Below, one piece after another: positions 1 through 10,471 of a stretch of 64,000 bases of DNA (within the stretch, counting starts at the first letter, position 1; every line of letters begins with the position of its first letter). The position numbers and the translations under genes are program-made. Under the pieces are notes generated by a model. The model was not told the DNA's origin. It saw nothing but the letters and a program-made list of their open reading frames with translations, and made no database searches. The stretch comes from Thermorudis peleae (lineage in GTDB: Bacteria > Chloroflexota > Chloroflexia > Thermomicrobiales > Thermomicrobiaceae), in contig NZ_JQMP01000004.1 in assembly GCF_000744775.1 (NCBI RefSeq), positions 62,001 through 126,000 of the forward strand, given 5' to 3'.

Positions 1-1
1 C

Positions 2-1072
2 GTCTTTGCCGGCATTGCGATCGCCTTCCTCTCGTTTGGTGTCTGGGCACATCACATGTTCACCGTTGGCCTGGGCACTGTTCCGAATGCAGTCTTTGCG
101 ACAACGACCATGCTGATCGCGATCCCGACCGGCGTCAAGATCTTCAACTGGCTTGGAACACTCTGGGGTGGATCAATTCGCTTCACGACAGCAGCACTGT
201 ATGCGATTGCCTTCATCCCGCTTTTCACGATTGGCGGCATCTCTGGTGTCATGCATGCCAGTGTGCCACTTGACTACCAGCAGCACGATACCTATTTCAT
301 TGTTGCCCACTTCCATTACGTACTTGGACTTGGCTCACTCACGGCCATTCTGGCGGGCATTTACTTCTGGTTCCCGAAGATGTTCGGACGGATGCTTGAT
401 GAACGGCTGGGCAAGATTCAATTCTGGGTCCAGATCATTGGTATGAACTTGACCTTCTTCCCCATGCACTTCCTCGGCATTGATGGGATGGAGCGGCGAT
501 ACTACACATGGCCAGCTGGCTTCGGGTATGAGCCTTGGCACCTGATGGCGACCATCGGCGCCTATATCCAGGCTCTTGGTTTCTTGATCTTCCTTGTCAA
601 TGTCGTGAAGACCTTCCGCCAGCCAGCAACAGCACCAGCAGATCCGTGGGATGGCCGTACACTTGAGTGGTCTATTCCGTCGCCTCCTCCAGCCTACAAC
701 TTCGCGCGAATCCCAATCGTTCGTGGCCGTGAAGCGTGGTGGCTTGAGAAGTATGGAACCAGCCATCAGCCGACCCGCCGTCCACAACCAGCTACGCAGC
801 CACCTATCGCTGGTGGTCAGCCTGACAGTGAGGCCCATCATGCAGAAGACGACGCACTCCTCATGATGCATCTGCCCAATCCATCGTGGATGCCGCTTAT
901 TACGTCAATCGGGTTGACAATTATGGCGGCCGGTGGGATTGTCTACCGAAGCGAGTCATTCCATAGTCTTGGATTCCCGGTGATCGGTATTGGCGCGGTC
1001 ATTGTGTTAATTAGCTTGCTTGGTTGGGCGTTCGAGCCAATCCATGGTAGCCACGCCCCTGAGCATGCGTAA
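2..1072 (+). CDS. ctaD: Cytochrome c oxidase subunit I, C-terminal part (5' end outside window)
   Basis: Catalytic subunit of an aa3-type heme-copper oxidase, reducing O2 to water in the cytoplasmic membrane while pumping protons. The reading frame is open from base 2, upstream of the first ATG at 56, so the gene enters the window already in progress (356 residues visible). Visible landmarks are the CuB ligand pair in VWAHHMF, and the heme ligand region HDTYFIVAHFHYVLG. After the last canonical helix there is a proline/histidine-rich linker and two further hydrophobic segments (about residues 285-350 of the visible part), a C-terminal extension found in some fused or elongated subunits I. It is followed after 48 bp by subunit III and then by a subunit IV-like gene, forming one operon. 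Identity is secure; only the start is missing. Confidence 0.96.
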   Translation, partial: VFAGIAIAFLSFGVWAHHMFTVGLGTVPNAVFATTTMLIAIPTGVKIFNWLGTLWGGSIRFTTAALYAIAFIPLFTIGGISGVMHASVPLDYQQHDTYFIVAHFHYVLGLGSLTAILAGIYFWFPKMFGRMLDERLGKIQFWVQIIGMNLTFFPMHFLGIDGMERRYYTWPAGFGYEPWHLMATIGAYIQALGFLIFLVNVVKTFRQPATAPADPWDGRTLEWSIPSPPPAYNFARIPIVRGREAWWLEKYGTSHQPTRRPQPATQPPIAGGQPDSEAHHAEDDALLMMHLPNPSWMPLITSIGLTIMAAGGIVYRSESFHSLGFPVIGIGAVIVLISLLGWAFEPIHGSHAPEHA

Positions 1073-1120
1073 ACACTTGGATTGGCAAACGGCACGTTGC
1101 AGGAGAGGAAGGAGTAACCC

Positions 1121-1723
1121 GTGAGCGGAACGGCAGTGAGCCACGCTCCGGAAGAACACGCGACAAACACCGGTATTTCAAATAACAAGCTCCTCATGTG
1201 GACCTTCCTGGCCTCCGACTGCATGTTCTTCGGTTCTCTCATTTGGGTCTACATGGCGTACCGTGGGCGGAGCGTACAGGGGCCGTATCCTCAGGATGTC
1301 CTCAACATCCCTTACACCTCGGTGAGCGCTGCAGTTCTGCTCCTGAGTAGTTTGGCCATGGTGCTCGCGCTTCACGGTATTCAGCACGGAAATATGCGCC
1401 GGTTTCGGGTTTGGCTCGCAGCAACTGCCGTTCTTGGCACGCTTTTCCTGGGCGGCCAATACTATGAGTTCACCGAGTTCTACCGCCACGGCCTGTCGCT
1501 GCAGCAAAATCTCTTTGGCACGACCTTCTTTGTCCTCACCGGATTTCACGGCACACACGTCGGTATTGGAGTGATCTGGCTGCTCATCTTGAATTTGATG
1601 TCGTTTTTTGGGAAGCTTACTCCAGCAAACGCTGAGCGCGTCGAGGTTGCTGGGCTCTATTGGCACTTTGTTGACATTGTCTGGATTGTCATCTTCACAC
1701 TCGTGTACCTGATTCCATACTAG
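1121..1723 (+). CDS. ctaE: Cytochrome c oxidase subunit III
   Basis: Structural membrane subunit of the aa3 oxidase, 200 residues with about five hydrophobic helices, the length expected for the short bacterial form. Family signatures are FLASDCMFFGSL near the N-terminus, GQYYEF in the middle and FHGTHVGIG, HFVDIVWI toward the end. The GTG start is chosen because a strong purine-rich ribosome site (aggagaggaaggag) lies just upstream, and no ATG fits better. It sits between subunit I and the small subunit IV-like gene with short spacers, so all three are likely cotranscribed. Confidence 0.95.
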   Translation: MSGTAVSHAPEEHATNTGISNNKLLMWTFLASDCMFFGSLIWVYMAYRGRSVQGPYPQDVLNIPYTSVSAAVLLLSSLAMVLALHGIQHGNMRRFRVWLAATAVLGTLFLGGQYYEFTEFYRHGLSLQQNLFGTTFFVLTGFHGTHVGIGVIWLLILNLMSFFGKLTPANAERVEVAGLYWHFVDIVWIVIFTLVYLIPY

Positions 1724-1757
1724 GGCTGTCCGGGCAGCAGGAAAGGCAAGGAAAGCA

Positions 1758-2063
1758 ATGGCCAGCCGAGCGCCAGCATCAGCTACACAGTCGTCTCACC
1801 CAACGCAATTGACCTATGTGCGCGTTGCCGTAGTCCTCACGATTGTCACCGTCTTTGAAGTAGCAACCTATTACCTGCAACATGTTCTTGGACCAGTTAT
1901 GATTCCGCTCTTGCTCACTCTCGCTGCTATAAAATTTGTCTTGGTTGTTGGATTTTACATGCATTTGAAATTCGATCCCCCACTGCTTCGCGGAGTCTTT
2001 GGCTGGGGGCTCTTCGTCGCGATGGCGATCATTGTAACGATGATTGCACTCTACAAGCTCTAG
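1758..2063 (+). CDS. Cytochrome c oxidase subunit IV-like membrane protein
   Basis: A 101-residue protein with three hydrophobic segments and the motif GFYMHLKF, typical of prokaryotic subunit IV (the CtaF / COX4_pro type) that packs beside subunits I and III. ATG follows the SD-like ggaaaggcaaggaaagc. It is the last gene of the oxidase operon: 34 bp separate it from subunit III, and a GC-rich imperfect hairpin follows downstream. Its exact contribution to the complex is accessory. Confidence 0.85.
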   Translation: MASRAPASATQSSHPTQLTYVRVAVVLTIVTVFEVATYYLQHVLGPVMIPLLLTLAAIKFVLVVGFYMHLKFDPPLLRGVFGWGLFVAMAIIVTMIALYKL

Positions 2064-2128
2064 CAGCGTTGCAAGGAAGGAGCTTTCCTGACCGAACAGC
2101 CGCTGGCTTTTCCACGGCAAGATTCGTC

Positions 2129-2176
2129 AACGCGTCCGGCCTGGGACGCACACGTGGCTCGGGCCGGCGTTTCTCT
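2129..2176 (+). terminator. Putative terminator after the oxidase operon
   Basis: An imperfect hairpin: AACG and CCGGCC (2129-2141) pair with GGCCGG and CGTT (2162-2171) with a three-base bulge, followed by a short T/C-rich tail. It lies between the oxidase operon and hppA. The stem is good but the U tract is weak. Confidence 0.4.
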
Positions 2177-2236
2177 GCCTAGTTCTAAAATATTTGGTGA
2201 TGACGTGTGCAGCTTGGTGGGAGGGGAACGTGTAGC

Positions 2237-4294
2237 ATGGTCACAACTGGACTTGTCATTGCAATCGTGGCTGCACTTGCGGCAATTCTCTATGGCGCCG
2301 CTCTAGTACGCTGGGTACTGGCTCAGCCAGCTGGCGACGAGCGTATGCGTGCCATCGCTAGCGCAATCCAAGAAGGCGCGGAAGCCTACATGCGTCGCCA
2401 GTACACTGTTGTGGCAATTGTCGCAATCGTCATCGCGGTTCTTCTTGCGCTGCTTGTGAGCCCAACGACGGCAATTGGCTTCCTCATTGGCGCTATTGCG
2501 TCAGCGCTTGCTGGTTTCATCGGCATGAGCATCGCGGTGCGGGCAAATGTCCGGACGGCCGAAGCAGCCAAGCGCGGGCTGGAATCCGCACTTCGTGTCG
2601 CCTTTCGTGGCGGCTCGATTACTGGCTTGCTGGTTGCCGGACTCGGACTCCTCGCGGTAAGCGCCTTCTATACCGTCACGCGCAACGTTGACGCGCTTGT
2701 CGGTCTCGGCTTTGGTGGAAGCTTGATTTCGGTCTTTGCGCGCATCGGTGGCGGAATCTATACCAAAGCTGCTGATGTTGGCGCCGACCTCGTGGGGAAG
2801 GTTGAAGCAGGCATTCCGGAAGACGACCCGCGCAACCCGGCCGTTATTGCTGATAATGTCGGAGACAACGTTGGTGACTGTGCCGGCATGGCAGCTGACC
2901 TCTTCGAGACCTATGCCGTAACCGCTATTGCCGCTATGCTCCTTGGTCATCTCGTTTTTCACAACGAGCAAGCTGTCGTCTTTCCCCTCGTCCTTGGCGC
3001 AGCATCAATCGTGACATCGATTATCGGCACCTTCTTCGTTCGCCTCGATCAGAGCCGCTCAATTATGCGGGCCCTCTACAAAGGGCTTGCGGCAAGCATG
3101 ATTCTTGCGGCAATTCTCTTCTACCCCATTACCGCATGGTTGATGGGCTCAAACACGGTGATTACGAATACCCCAGTGACGCTCTATGGCATTACGCTAG
3201 CACTCTCAGCAACAACCAAGCTCTGGCTGTGTGCTCTGATCGGCTTGATCGTTACCATTGGTGTCGTCATCTTCACGGAGTACTACACTTCAGAAAAATA
3301 CAGCCCCGTCAAGCAGATTGTCCTTGCCTCTGAAACAGGACACGCAACCAACATCATCTCCGGACTTGCAGTGTCAATGCGAGCCACTGCCTTGCCGATT
3401 GTCTTAATCGCGCTGGCAATCTACACTGCCTACAACCTCACCGTCACGCCAAATGCTCCGTATTCTGGGCTGTATGGACTTGCCGTTGCGGCAATGGCTA
3501 TGCTCTCAATGACCGGCATGATCGTGGCAATCGACTCGTTCGGTCCAATTACCGACAACGCTGGTGGCATTGCTGAGATGGCGGAACTGCCGGACAGTGT
3601 CCGGGACGTGACCGATCCGCTTGATGCGGTTGGCAACACAACGAAGGCCATCACCAAGGCCTACGCGATTGGATCAGCAGGTCTGGCAGCGCTTGTCCTC
3701 TTTGCATCGTACTTCCTTGAAATCAGCGGTAAGGTGCAGTTTGAACTTTCCAATCCACGGGTGGTCATTGGCCTGCTCATCGGCGCCGCGTTGCCTTATC
3801 TCTTCGCAAGCATTCTGATGGATGCTGTCGGCAAGGCTGGCGGCGCAGTAGTTCAAGAAGTACGCCGGCAATTTCGGGAAATTCCGGGCTTACTTGAAGG
3901 GCGCGCGCGACCAGAGTATGGCCGCGCTGTTGACATTGTGACGCGTCGGGCTTTGCGCGAGATGCTTGTCCCAGCGCTGATCCCAGTGCTCGGTCCGATC
4001 ATTGTTGGCCTGACACTTGGCAAAGAGGCAGTCGGTGGGCTTTTGATCGGTTCAATCACCACCGGTCTCTTCGTTGCCATCTCGATGACCACGGGTGGCG
4101 CAGCGTGGGACAACGCGAAGAAAGCCATTGAGGCGGGAGCACAGGGTGGAAAAGGCAGCTTTGCTCACCAGGCCGCTGTTACCGGCGATACTGTCGGCGA
4201 CCCATACAAGGACACCGCTGGGCCAGCCGTCAACCCGATGATCAAGGTCGTCAATATCGTTGCCCTTCTGCTGGTCGCAGCACTCAGCTGGTAG
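2237..4294 (+). CDS. hppA: Membrane-bound proton-translocating pyrophosphatase
   Basis: Integral membrane H+-PPase of 685 residues with about 16 hydrophobic segments; it hydrolyses pyrophosphate and pumps protons. The PPi/Mg site is visible in [13 protein letters not shown], followed by the acidic run DNVGDNVGD. The site that sets potassium dependence reads GNTTKAITK: lysine where K+-dependent enzymes have alanine, so the enzyme should be K+-independent. An upstream in-frame GTG at 2207 exists, but ATG 2237 is preferred because gggagggg at 2218-2225 is a good ribosome site. A TAAAAT at 2186-2191 could be the -10 of its own promoter. A perfect 15-bp hairpin terminates the gene. Confidence 0.95.
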   Translation: MVTTGLVIAIVAALAAILYGAALVRWVLAQPAGDERMRAIASAIQEGAEAYMRRQYTVVAIVAIVIAVLLALLVSPTTAIGFLIGAIASALAGFIGMSIAVRANVRTAEAAKRGLESALRVAFRGGSITGLLVAGLGLLAVSAFYTVTRNVDALVGLGFGGSLISVFARIGGGIYTKAADVGADLVGKVEAGIPEDDPRNPAVIADNVGDNVGDCAGMAADLFETYAVTAIAAMLLGHLVFHNEQAVVFPLVLGAASIVTSIIGTFFVRLDQSRSIMRALYKGLAASMILAAILFYPITAWLMGSNTVITNTPVTLYGITLALSATTKLWLCALIGLIVTIGVVIFTEYYTSEKYSPVKQIVLASETGHATNIISGLAVSMRATALPIVLIALAIYTAYNLTVTPNAPYSGLYGLAVAAMAMLSMTGMIVAIDSFGPITDNAGGIAEMAELPDSVRDVTDPLDAVGNTTKAITKAYAIGSAGLAALVLFASYFLEISGKVQFELSNPRVVIGLLIGAALPYLFASILMDAVGKAGGAVVQEVRRQFREIPGLLEGRARPEYGRAVDIVTRRALREMLVPALIPVLGPIIVGLTLGKEAVGGLLIGSITTGLFVAISMTTGGAAWDNAKKAIEAGAQGGKGSFAHQAAVTGDTVGDPYKDTAGPAVNPMIKVVNIVALLLVAALSW

Positions 4295-4315
4295 TCATCG
4301 TTCCACTTCGAAGAC

Positions 4316-4352
4316 ATACCCCCACCGTCTCCACTCCAGACGGTGGGGGTAT
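4316..4352. terminator. Bidirectional intrinsic terminator between hppA and rbsK
   Basis: A perfect 15-bp stem (4316-4330 with 4338-4352) and a 7-base loop, GC-rich at its core with A/T-rich ends, lying between convergent hppA and the ribokinase gene. It can act for both directions; the hairpin abuts the ribokinase stop codon. Confidence 0.85.
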
Positions 4353-5300
4353 TTATGTGGCATGGTCGACGAGATTATTGTGAAGCGGTTGGCGCGCAAC
4401 CGCGTCTGCAATTTCAGCTCGTGTCGGCAGGGAAGGCTGCGCACCCGCTCGCTGCACTGCGATTGCCCCGGCCCACACAGCCCAGGGGGCAAGGTTCGCC
4501 CAGGACCATCCCTCAGCGCGAAGTGCCACTAGCACGCCAATGAAGGCATCGCCAGCGGCCGTCGTGTCGACTACAGCAACACGCGGTGCTTCGACAAGGA
4601 ATTGCTGATGCTCAAAGCAGAAGAGTGCACCCTCCTGACCAAGTGTGACGACGACAACCCTGGGACCACGTGAACGGAGTGCAGCAGCAAGCTTGACAGG
4701 AGCATCGTCAGCCAGGCCACTGAGTTGCGCTGCTTCGGCACGATTCACAATCAACACATCGATGAATGGCCACAGTTCGTCAATCATCCCTGCTGGCGGG
4801 GTTGCATTGAGCACCGTCGTGCTCCCCTGCCCGCGCGCAAGTCGAAAGGCTTCAAGCACAGCCGCCGCTGGGATCTCCAGCTGAGCACACCAGATGTCAG
4901 CATCAGGCAGAAGATTGCTTATCCAAAGATCACGAATATCTGTGGGCGATAGGGTCCCATTTGCCCCTGGAAAGACACTAATGGTATTTTCGCCATTGTC
5001 AGCGACGTGAATTACCGCAACGCCGCCTGGCACGCCATGACGTCGCAGTACACGCGTTATGTCAATGCCCTCTTCTTCAAGATCACGGATCCGTTCATGA
5101 CTAAAGGCATCATCACCAACAGCGCCGATAAAGATCGTCTCGGCACCACAGCGCGCGGCAGCAATGGCCTGGTTTGCCCCTTTGCCACCGCCATAGACGG
5201 CGAAGCCGTTCGCCGTCAGGGTCTCACCCGGTTGGGGAAACCGCGGAACACGAACGACGAGATCGGTGTTGATGCTGCCGACAACGACGACCCGGCCCAT
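4353..5300 (-). CDS. rbsK: Ribokinase-like PfkB family sugar kinase
   Basis: A 315-residue PfkB-fold kinase, most likely phosphorylating ribose at O5. N-terminal motif [12 protein letters not shown] and [13 protein letters not shown] match the first PfkB signature; DTTAAGDAF near the C-terminus is the second signature with the catalytic aspartate and anion hole, and the DTxAAGD version is the ribokinase form. The frame is open further upstream, but the ATG at 5300 is one base from the stop of the upstream transglutaminase gene, pointing to translational coupling. Its link to that operon is unexplained, as there is no ribose transporter or rbsD nearby. Another carbohydrate substrate cannot be excluded. 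Confidence 0.85.
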   Translation of the reverse strand: MGRVVVVGSINTDLVVRVPRFPQPGETLTANGFAVYGGGKGANQAIAAARCGAETIFIGAVGDDAFSHERIRDLEEEGIDITRVLRRHGVPGGVAVIHVADNGENTISVFPGANGTLSPTDIRDLWISNLLPDADIWCAQLEIPAAAVLEAFRLARGQGSTTVLNATPPAGMIDELWPFIDVLIVNRAEAAQLSGLADDAPVKLAAALRSRGPRVVVVTLGQEGALFCFEHQQFLVEAPRVAVVDTTAAGDAFIGVLVALRAEGWSWANLAPWAVWAGAIAVQRAGAQPSLPTRAEIADAVARQPLHNNLVDHAT

Positions 5301-5301
5301 C

Positions 5302-8145
5302 CTATACCCGTTGCGGTTCCCAGACAATCTGTCGATCGCGGCGCCAGAAGTACAGGACACGGCGGAGGAAGCAACCGCGCAGGACTGTCCACGCATGCTG
5401 TGCCTGCTGCAGTTCCTCAGCAGATAAGGTGTGTTTGCCGTATTGTTCGCGAGTATAGAGATCAGCAAGAAGACGAGCTGCATATCGCGCTTCAGGAAAA
5501 ACGCGGCCAAGAAGGCGGGCAAATTCATACGGCGTCAAACTTGCGCGCCAAGGAATGCCTGTCCAGCGTGCTGCTCGTTGCGCTTTCAGCATGAGGCGCG
5601 CAGCCGGGCGCAATCCGCGCGTTCCCCACGACCACGCAAGCGTAAAGCACGAGAAGAGAAGCAACACCGCAAGCACAACTCCTGCTAAGATCAGCGACGT
5701 GCGCGAGTGCGCTGCGGCATTCTGATCAGGAATTGGACCGACCGCTCCTGACCCTTCGGCGGCGAAGGGATCGTTCAGTTCAGCTCGGCGCTCATCAACA
5801 GCTGAGGTGACACCACTTGTCCCACTCAGGACATCAGAACCGCTGGTGCTATTCGGCGCGTTGAATTCGCCGCGACCAACGATGGCTCGCGCCGCAGTCG
5901 GTTCAAAGGTAATCCAGCCGTAGCCCGGGAAAAATACTTCGACCCAGGCATGCGCATTTCGGTCACGATAGAGGAACCCATTGACCTGCGGATCAAAGTC
6001 GCCAGGATAATAGCCGGTGACGAGACGACTCGGAATGCCGAGAATCCGGAGCAGTTCGACCATAGCACTGGCGTAGTAGGTGCAGTAGCCTTCTGGTCGC
6101 TGAAACAGGACATAGTCCACGACGTCATCAGTCGGCGGGGCCGGAACGTTCTCGTTATAGGTAATGTGCTGGCGGAGGTATTGCTCAATCGTGACCGCAA
6201 CGTCGTATGCATTGGTCTTCCCGGCGGCAAGCGATTGGGCCAGTTGGCGCGTGCGATCAGAAACAACTGATGGAAGTTGCGTATAGCGCTGGTAAATCGA
6301 TTCGGGATAAATCCCCCAGTCGGTCACAATGACGCCCTGATCGCCTGGGACAAACGTTGTACTCTCGCTAATGAGCGACGCAAGGCAATTCGGAATCCCA
6401 CTCGCACAGGGATACCGTGGAGGCAGCCAGGCAGCGGAAGGATTGGGTTCCTGAACAGGGGCGGCTTCACTTGCTTTGCGCAACTGGTCAGGTGTTGCCG
6501 TGCTAAATCGAGCAGTAACGGTATACTGCGTCCCTTTCTTCATCGTATCCTGGACAAATGCAGCAGTTACATCGTTGTAATCAGGAAGCATACCTGAAAC
6601 CGTTATGTATCGAACACGATAGTGCTGGTTTACTGGACCAATAAAGAAGTGAACTCGGATGCCCTGCGTCCGCAACTGTTGCAATTGTTGGGCAATTGCA
6701 CTCCATTCTGCTGGCAACGCTAACGTCGGTGATGACGACTCGGTTGCTGACGGTGTTGGAGAGGGCTGCTCCCCTGAGGGGGTCGCCTGAGGCGTTGGCG
6801 TAGCCGGAGGTGGCGTAAAATCCGCCTGCTGGAGCAACTGAACGAGCGGCCAGAGAACTGGTGAGACTGAAGCAGCTGATGCTTGCTGGACATCGATGAC
6901 CATCCGGTTATAGCTAAACCAGCTCAATTCCACGCGCGACGGCTGATCAAGGGAAACAAGGTCACCGCTGGTGAAGAAAACTGGGCCCCGTGGCGAAAGA
7001 ATCTCGATTTGGAACGTATGCGGTTGTCGCGCTTGGTCTACCCATGCCGACTGAGGAAGGGGCTGATTTGCCGGTAAATCAAGCATCGGCGTCGTTGGTG
7101 TCGAGGAAGCGGTACTCGACTGTACTACCGATGCAGGCGGATTGCTCACAGAAGTCCGTGACTCCGGTGCGACATCAGCAATCCAGGTCCGCCCCGTAAA
7201 CGTGCTGTAGCGCTGCGCAACCAGGTAGGGAGCGACATCGCCGCGAACTACTAAGACCGGATCATTGCTCAGTTGCAGCGGCCCGCCAACGTCAAAACTG
7301 GTACTGAAGCTTGCGAAGCCACCGACACCAAATGCTCCTCCCGGTCCGCGGATGGAAGGAAACCAACGGGCCAGCGTATTTCGTGTCTCAATCCACGGCC
7401 CATTGACGCGCTGCCACATTGACGACATTCCATCATTGCGGGTCGTAAACGGGACGATCCAGCCCAAAACGAGCACACCAAGAGCCAGATAGCTGAGTGT
7501 CCAGAGTGCTTGCCAGATCAATGACGGTGTGTATGGGATACCAAGGCGTCGCCAACGCAACTCCCGAAGCGCGAAGTGGACGCGGCCAACGAGAATCATC
7601 GCAAACAAGAGATAGAAAATGAGCAGTGCCACCGAAACCTGACGGGAGAACCCAAGATTCGTAAGAAGAACGATTCCTGGAACAATGACACTCAACCAGG
7701 CATGCTGGCGTCGGAAGACGAGCCAAGCGGGGAATGCGCCGATGAGATAATGCAACACTGCCATGAGTGCCAGAAACAAGTAGAAATCCTGCGCCTGGCC
7801 ACCATGGCGAACGGCGTATACCCATTCACTCCACCGTTCCCAAAGGAACGCAAGCTTCGCACGATCACCGCCGATGGAATCAGGCAATACGCCAACGAGC
7901 TGCCATGCAATAACAACAGCACCGATCGCGAGGTTACCAAGCCATGCAAGCCACTCAGGAATTGATAACGCGGCGAGAATAAGGCTTGCTATAACACCAA
8001 GAACCGTAATGATAGGCAAAATCTGGAGATCATCGCTCCAATTCGCTTGTTCGGTTGAGAGCGCCGCCAGCCAGCAGATCCCCAGCACTAACCAGACAGA
8101 CATCCAGCCACTTGCTGGACGAAGCCGGCTGAACACGGCCGACAT
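5302..8145 (-). CDS. Transglutaminase-like membrane protein (TgpA type, with DUF4129-like tail)
   Basis: A 947-residue membrane protein: five or six hydrophobic helices in the first 230 residues, a long external part with a low-complexity Pro/Ser/Thr stretch (about residues 440-475), a transglutaminase core around residues 640-760, one more helix near 830, and a cytoplasmic C-terminal domain. The Cys-His-Asp triad is seen in GYCTYYASAM, RNAHAWVEVF and TFEPTAA. ATG 8145 is preferred over the upstream GTG 8163 because aaaggag sits 8 bases before it. Together with the DUF58 and MoxR genes immediately upstream it forms a widespread bacterial set that probably assembles or remodels surface proteins or peptidoglycan; the substrate is unknown. 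Confidence 0.88.
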   Translation of the reverse strand: MSAVFSRLRPASGWMSVWLVLGICWLAALSTEQANWSDDLQILPIITVLGVIASLILAALSIPEWLAWLGNLAIGAVVIAWQLVGVLPDSIGGDRAKLAFLWERWSEWVYAVRHGGQAQDFYLFLALMAVLHYLIGAFPAWLVFRRQHAWLSVIVPGIVLLTNLGFSRQVSVALLIFYLLFAMILVGRVHFALRELRWRRLGIPYTPSLIWQALWTLSYLALGVLVLGWIVPFTTRNDGMSSMWQRVNGPWIETRNTLARWFPSIRGPGGAFGVGGFASFSTSFDVGGPLQLSNDPVLVVRGDVAPYLVAQRYSTFTGRTWIADVAPESRTSVSNPPASVVQSSTASSTPTTPMLDLPANQPLPQSAWVDQARQPHTFQIEILSPRGPVFFTSGDLVSLDQPSRVELSWFSYNRMVIDVQQASAASVSPVLWPLVQLLQQADFTPPPATPTPQATPSGEQPSPTPSATESSSPTLALPAEWSAIAQQLQQLRTQGIRVHFFIGPVNQHYRVRYITVSGMLPDYNDVTAAFVQDTMKKGTQYTVTARFSTATPDQLRKASEAAPVQEPNPSAAWLPPRYPCASGIPNCLASLISESTTFVPGDQGVIVTDWGIYPESIYQRYTQLPSVVSDRTRQLAQSLAAGKTNAYDVAVTIEQYLRQHITYNENVPAPPTDDVVDYVLFQRPEGYCTYYASAMVELLRILGIPSRLVTGYYPGDFDPQVNGFLYRDRNAHAWVEVFFPGYGWITFEPTAARAIVGRGEFNAPNSTSGSDVLSGTSGVTSAVDERRAELNDPFAAEGSGAVGPIPDQNAAAHSRTSLILAGVVLAVLLLFSCFTLAWSWGTRGLRPAARLMLKAQRAARWTGIPWRASLTPYEFARLLGRVFPEARYAARLLADLYTREQYGKHTLSAEELQQAQHAWTVLRGCFLRRVLYFWRRDRQIVWEPQRV

Positions 8146-8166
8146 TCCGTACACTCCTTTCACCCG

Positions 8167-9465
8167 CTAGGCCCAGTTACTGGTTGCCAAGGTTGCTGAC
8201 CAGGCTGGGGACGTCAGTGCTCGCGCGATGTCATCACCATACTTGATCAGGATAGTCGGAACCCCAAGTGCAGCTAAACTCGCCACTGGTGCAAGCGTTT
8301 GAGGCTTTCCGCTTGTGAACGTGCTCGGCTCAATGACGATAGCAATACTGCGGATCTGCCGCTCGGCGAGGTCAACCAAGGCACGCACCCATGCTTCTTC
8401 GGGCGATGGCGTGATCACAGCAAGGATCGATCGGCGATTGACAAGCCCAAGGTCTTCCGCCAAAACCTGATCAAGTCTCCGCATGCCGTCTGCCTGCAGC
8501 ACGGCCAGGTGCTCAAGAATTTTGACAAGTTGCCGTGCCCCTCGATCAGCTGGAACAACAACTGGTTCGCGCGTGTTGAGAATCACGCCAACAGCGTGAT
8601 TCTGATCGAGAAAGTGCCGCGCGAGTGAGGCCGCAACGGTCACGGCATACTCCTCCGTCGAATCCAGCCAATAGCGTAACGGAAGACGACCGTTGCTTGT
8701 TCCCGCAACAGCGGGTGGCAGATGATCGGGCGCAGGAGCACGGACATGATAGCGGCTATCACCATCAACAACAATCCAGAGGTCAGCTGAAGGATCAAGC
8801 TCAAACTCTTTCACCATCAGTCGACCGGTTCGTGCCGTGACTGACCATGCAATACGGTTAAAGCTATCGCCTGGCACGTAATCGCGCACGCCAGCGGCAT
8901 TGGGAGTCACAAATGGAGTGCGTCGCTGTAGAGCGTTTCCGCCCGTTGATTCACCGAAGGGTAAGCGAAAACCCGTCAAATCAACCGTCGCTGGATACAC
9001 AATGAGTTCATGTTCATATGGAACAACTTTACGTACCGAAAAAAGGCCAAACGGATCGCCGCTTGCCAACGTCATTGGTCCAAGGCGAAAACGGCCACGG
9101 CGAGCACACCACGTCTGCACTTTCCAATTCGCAACATCGTGCGGTCCAAGACGAATGACACGGCTTACCTGATGGCCTGGTAGTGTTGACTGGTCCAGCA
9201 CTTCTACCCAGAGCTTCGAGAAGCGGCTCTGATTTTCCACACGCAAGCGTTCTATTAATAAGTCACCGACTTGGGCACGATCAGAGAGTGTCTGGCGAGT
9301 AAGCACGAGGCCACGCAGGCTAAGACGGCTCCAGAGATAGGAGAGCAGTAAGAGGCCGAGCAACATGAAGAACAGCTTGTCGAAAACTGACCAGCGATTA
9401 AGCTGTGCCAGTATGAGAAGCAGCAGTGCCAGCGCCGTCACTTTTATCCAGTTCATCGCCAACAC
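8167..9465 (-). CDS. DUF58 domain protein
   Basis: A 432-residue protein with two hydrophobic helices at the N-terminus followed by a soluble part. The DUF58 signature YVPGDSFNRIAWSVTAR is present near the middle, leading into a von Willebrand A-like fold (DLWIVVDGDSRY). The GTG start at 9465 lies 4 bp after the moxR stop; an ATG at 9456 is an alternative. DUF58 proteins act with MoxR AAA+ ATPases, probably as the effector moved by the ATPase, and here are followed by the transglutaminase. No direct enzymatic activity can be assigned. Confidence 0.85.
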   Translation of the reverse strand: MLAMNWIKVTALALLLLILAQLNRWSVFDKLFFMLLGLLLLSYLWSRLSLRGLVLTRQTLSDRAQVGDLLIERLRVENQSRFSKLWVEVLDQSTLPGHQVSRVIRLGPHDVANWKVQTWCARRGRFRLGPMTLASGDPFGLFSVRKVVPYEHELIVYPATVDLTGFRLPFGESTGGNALQRRTPFVTPNAAGVRDYVPGDSFNRIAWSVTARTGRLMVKEFELDPSADLWIVVDGDSRYHVRAPAPDHLPPAVAGTSNGRLPLRYWLDSTEEYAVTVAASLARHFLDQNHAVGVILNTREPVVVPADRGARQLVKILEHLAVLQADGMRRLDQVLAEDLGLVNRRSILAVITPSPEEAWVRALVDLAERQIRSIAIVIEPSTFTSGKPQTLAPVASLAALGVPTILIKYGDDIARALTSPAWSATLATSNWA

Positions 9466-9469
9466 TCAG

Positions 9470-10471
9470 CTAACTGTGAAATGGTAAGCGTGCCCACGGT
9501 GATGCCGGTTGAGCAGCTCGCACCGGCTGAGAACCCGGAACAGGAACACGCGCAAGAACGTCCTGGACAATGGACCGGCTATCAACATTGCGCATGCGGG
9601 CAGCCGGATTGACGATGATGCGGTGAGCAAGGGTTGGCTCAGCAAGCTCTTTGACGTCATCGGGAATGACATAGTCACGTCCCTGCATCGCGGCCCACGC
9701 TCGCGCAGCGTTATAGAGCGCGAGTGACCCGCGTGGACCAGCACCGAGATAGACTTCATCATGCTGTCGCGTGGCTTCCACCAGCGAGACAATATACTCC
9801 TTCAAGAGATCATCAACCTGGACATGACGAACGGCTTCTTGGGCTGCAACGAGTTCCTCAACCGTCACCACTTGGCGAAGTTGCTCGAGCGGATGTTGAT
9901 AATGTTGACGATCAAGGATTTCGACTTCACCACGATGACTTGGGTATCCAAGAGAAAGCCGGATAAGGAAACGGTCAAGCTGTGCCTCTGGCAGCGGAAA
10001 CGTTCCTTCATATTCAATCGGATTCTCGGTCGCTAACACAATGAATGGAACAGGCAAGGCATAGGTAACACCGTCGACAGTGACCTGGTTTTCCTCCATC
10101 GCTTCAAGGAGCGCTGACTGTGTTTTCGGCGTTGCCCGGTTGATCTCATCAGCGAGCACAATCTGGGCGATAATTGGACCAGGTCGATACTCGAACCGAC
10201 CAGTCTGCTGGTTATAGACGCTTACACCAGTGACATCAGATGGAAGCAAGTCTGGCGTAAATTGGATTCGCTTGAAGCTACAGCCAATACTCCGCGCAAT
10301 CGCCTTGGCCAAAACCGTCTTCCCAACACCCGGCACGTCTTCAATGAGGACATGTCCGCGACAAAGCAGTGCAACAAGGACAAGTCGGACTTCACGCGTC
10401 TTGCCAACGATCACGCGCTCGACGTTCTCGCTGATCCGCGTCGCAAGCTCCTGGACATCAACACTACTCAT
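9470..10471 (-). CDS. MoxR family AAA+ ATPase
   Basis: A 333-residue AAA+ chaperone-like ATPase. The Walker A is [14 protein letters not shown], Walker B is VLADEINRA, and sensor 1 lies in VLATENP, all in the usual MoxR order; the C-terminal lid domain follows. The ATG at 10471 is selected over GTG 10477 because aaggag with a 5-base spacer precedes it. It heads the moxR-DUF58-transglutaminase-rbsK operon. MoxR proteins are thought to help metal insertion or assembly of partner complexes, here most likely the DUF58 protein. Confidence 0.92.
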   Translation of the reverse strand: MSSVDVQELATRISENVERVIVGKTREVRLVLVALLCRGHVLIEDVPGVGKTVLAKAIARSIGCSFKRIQFTPDLLPSDVTGVSVYNQQTGRFEYRPGPIIAQIVLADEINRATPKTQSALLEAMEENQVTVDGVTYALPVPFIVLATENPIEYEGTFPLPEAQLDRFLIRLSLGYPSHRGEVEILDRQHYQHPLEQLRQVVTVEELVAAQEAVRHVQVDDLLKEYIVSLVEATRQHDEVYLGAGPRGSLALYNAARAWAAMQGRDYVIPDDVKELAEPTLAHRIIVNPAARMRNVDSRSIVQDVLARVPVPGSQPVRAAQPASPWARLPFHS

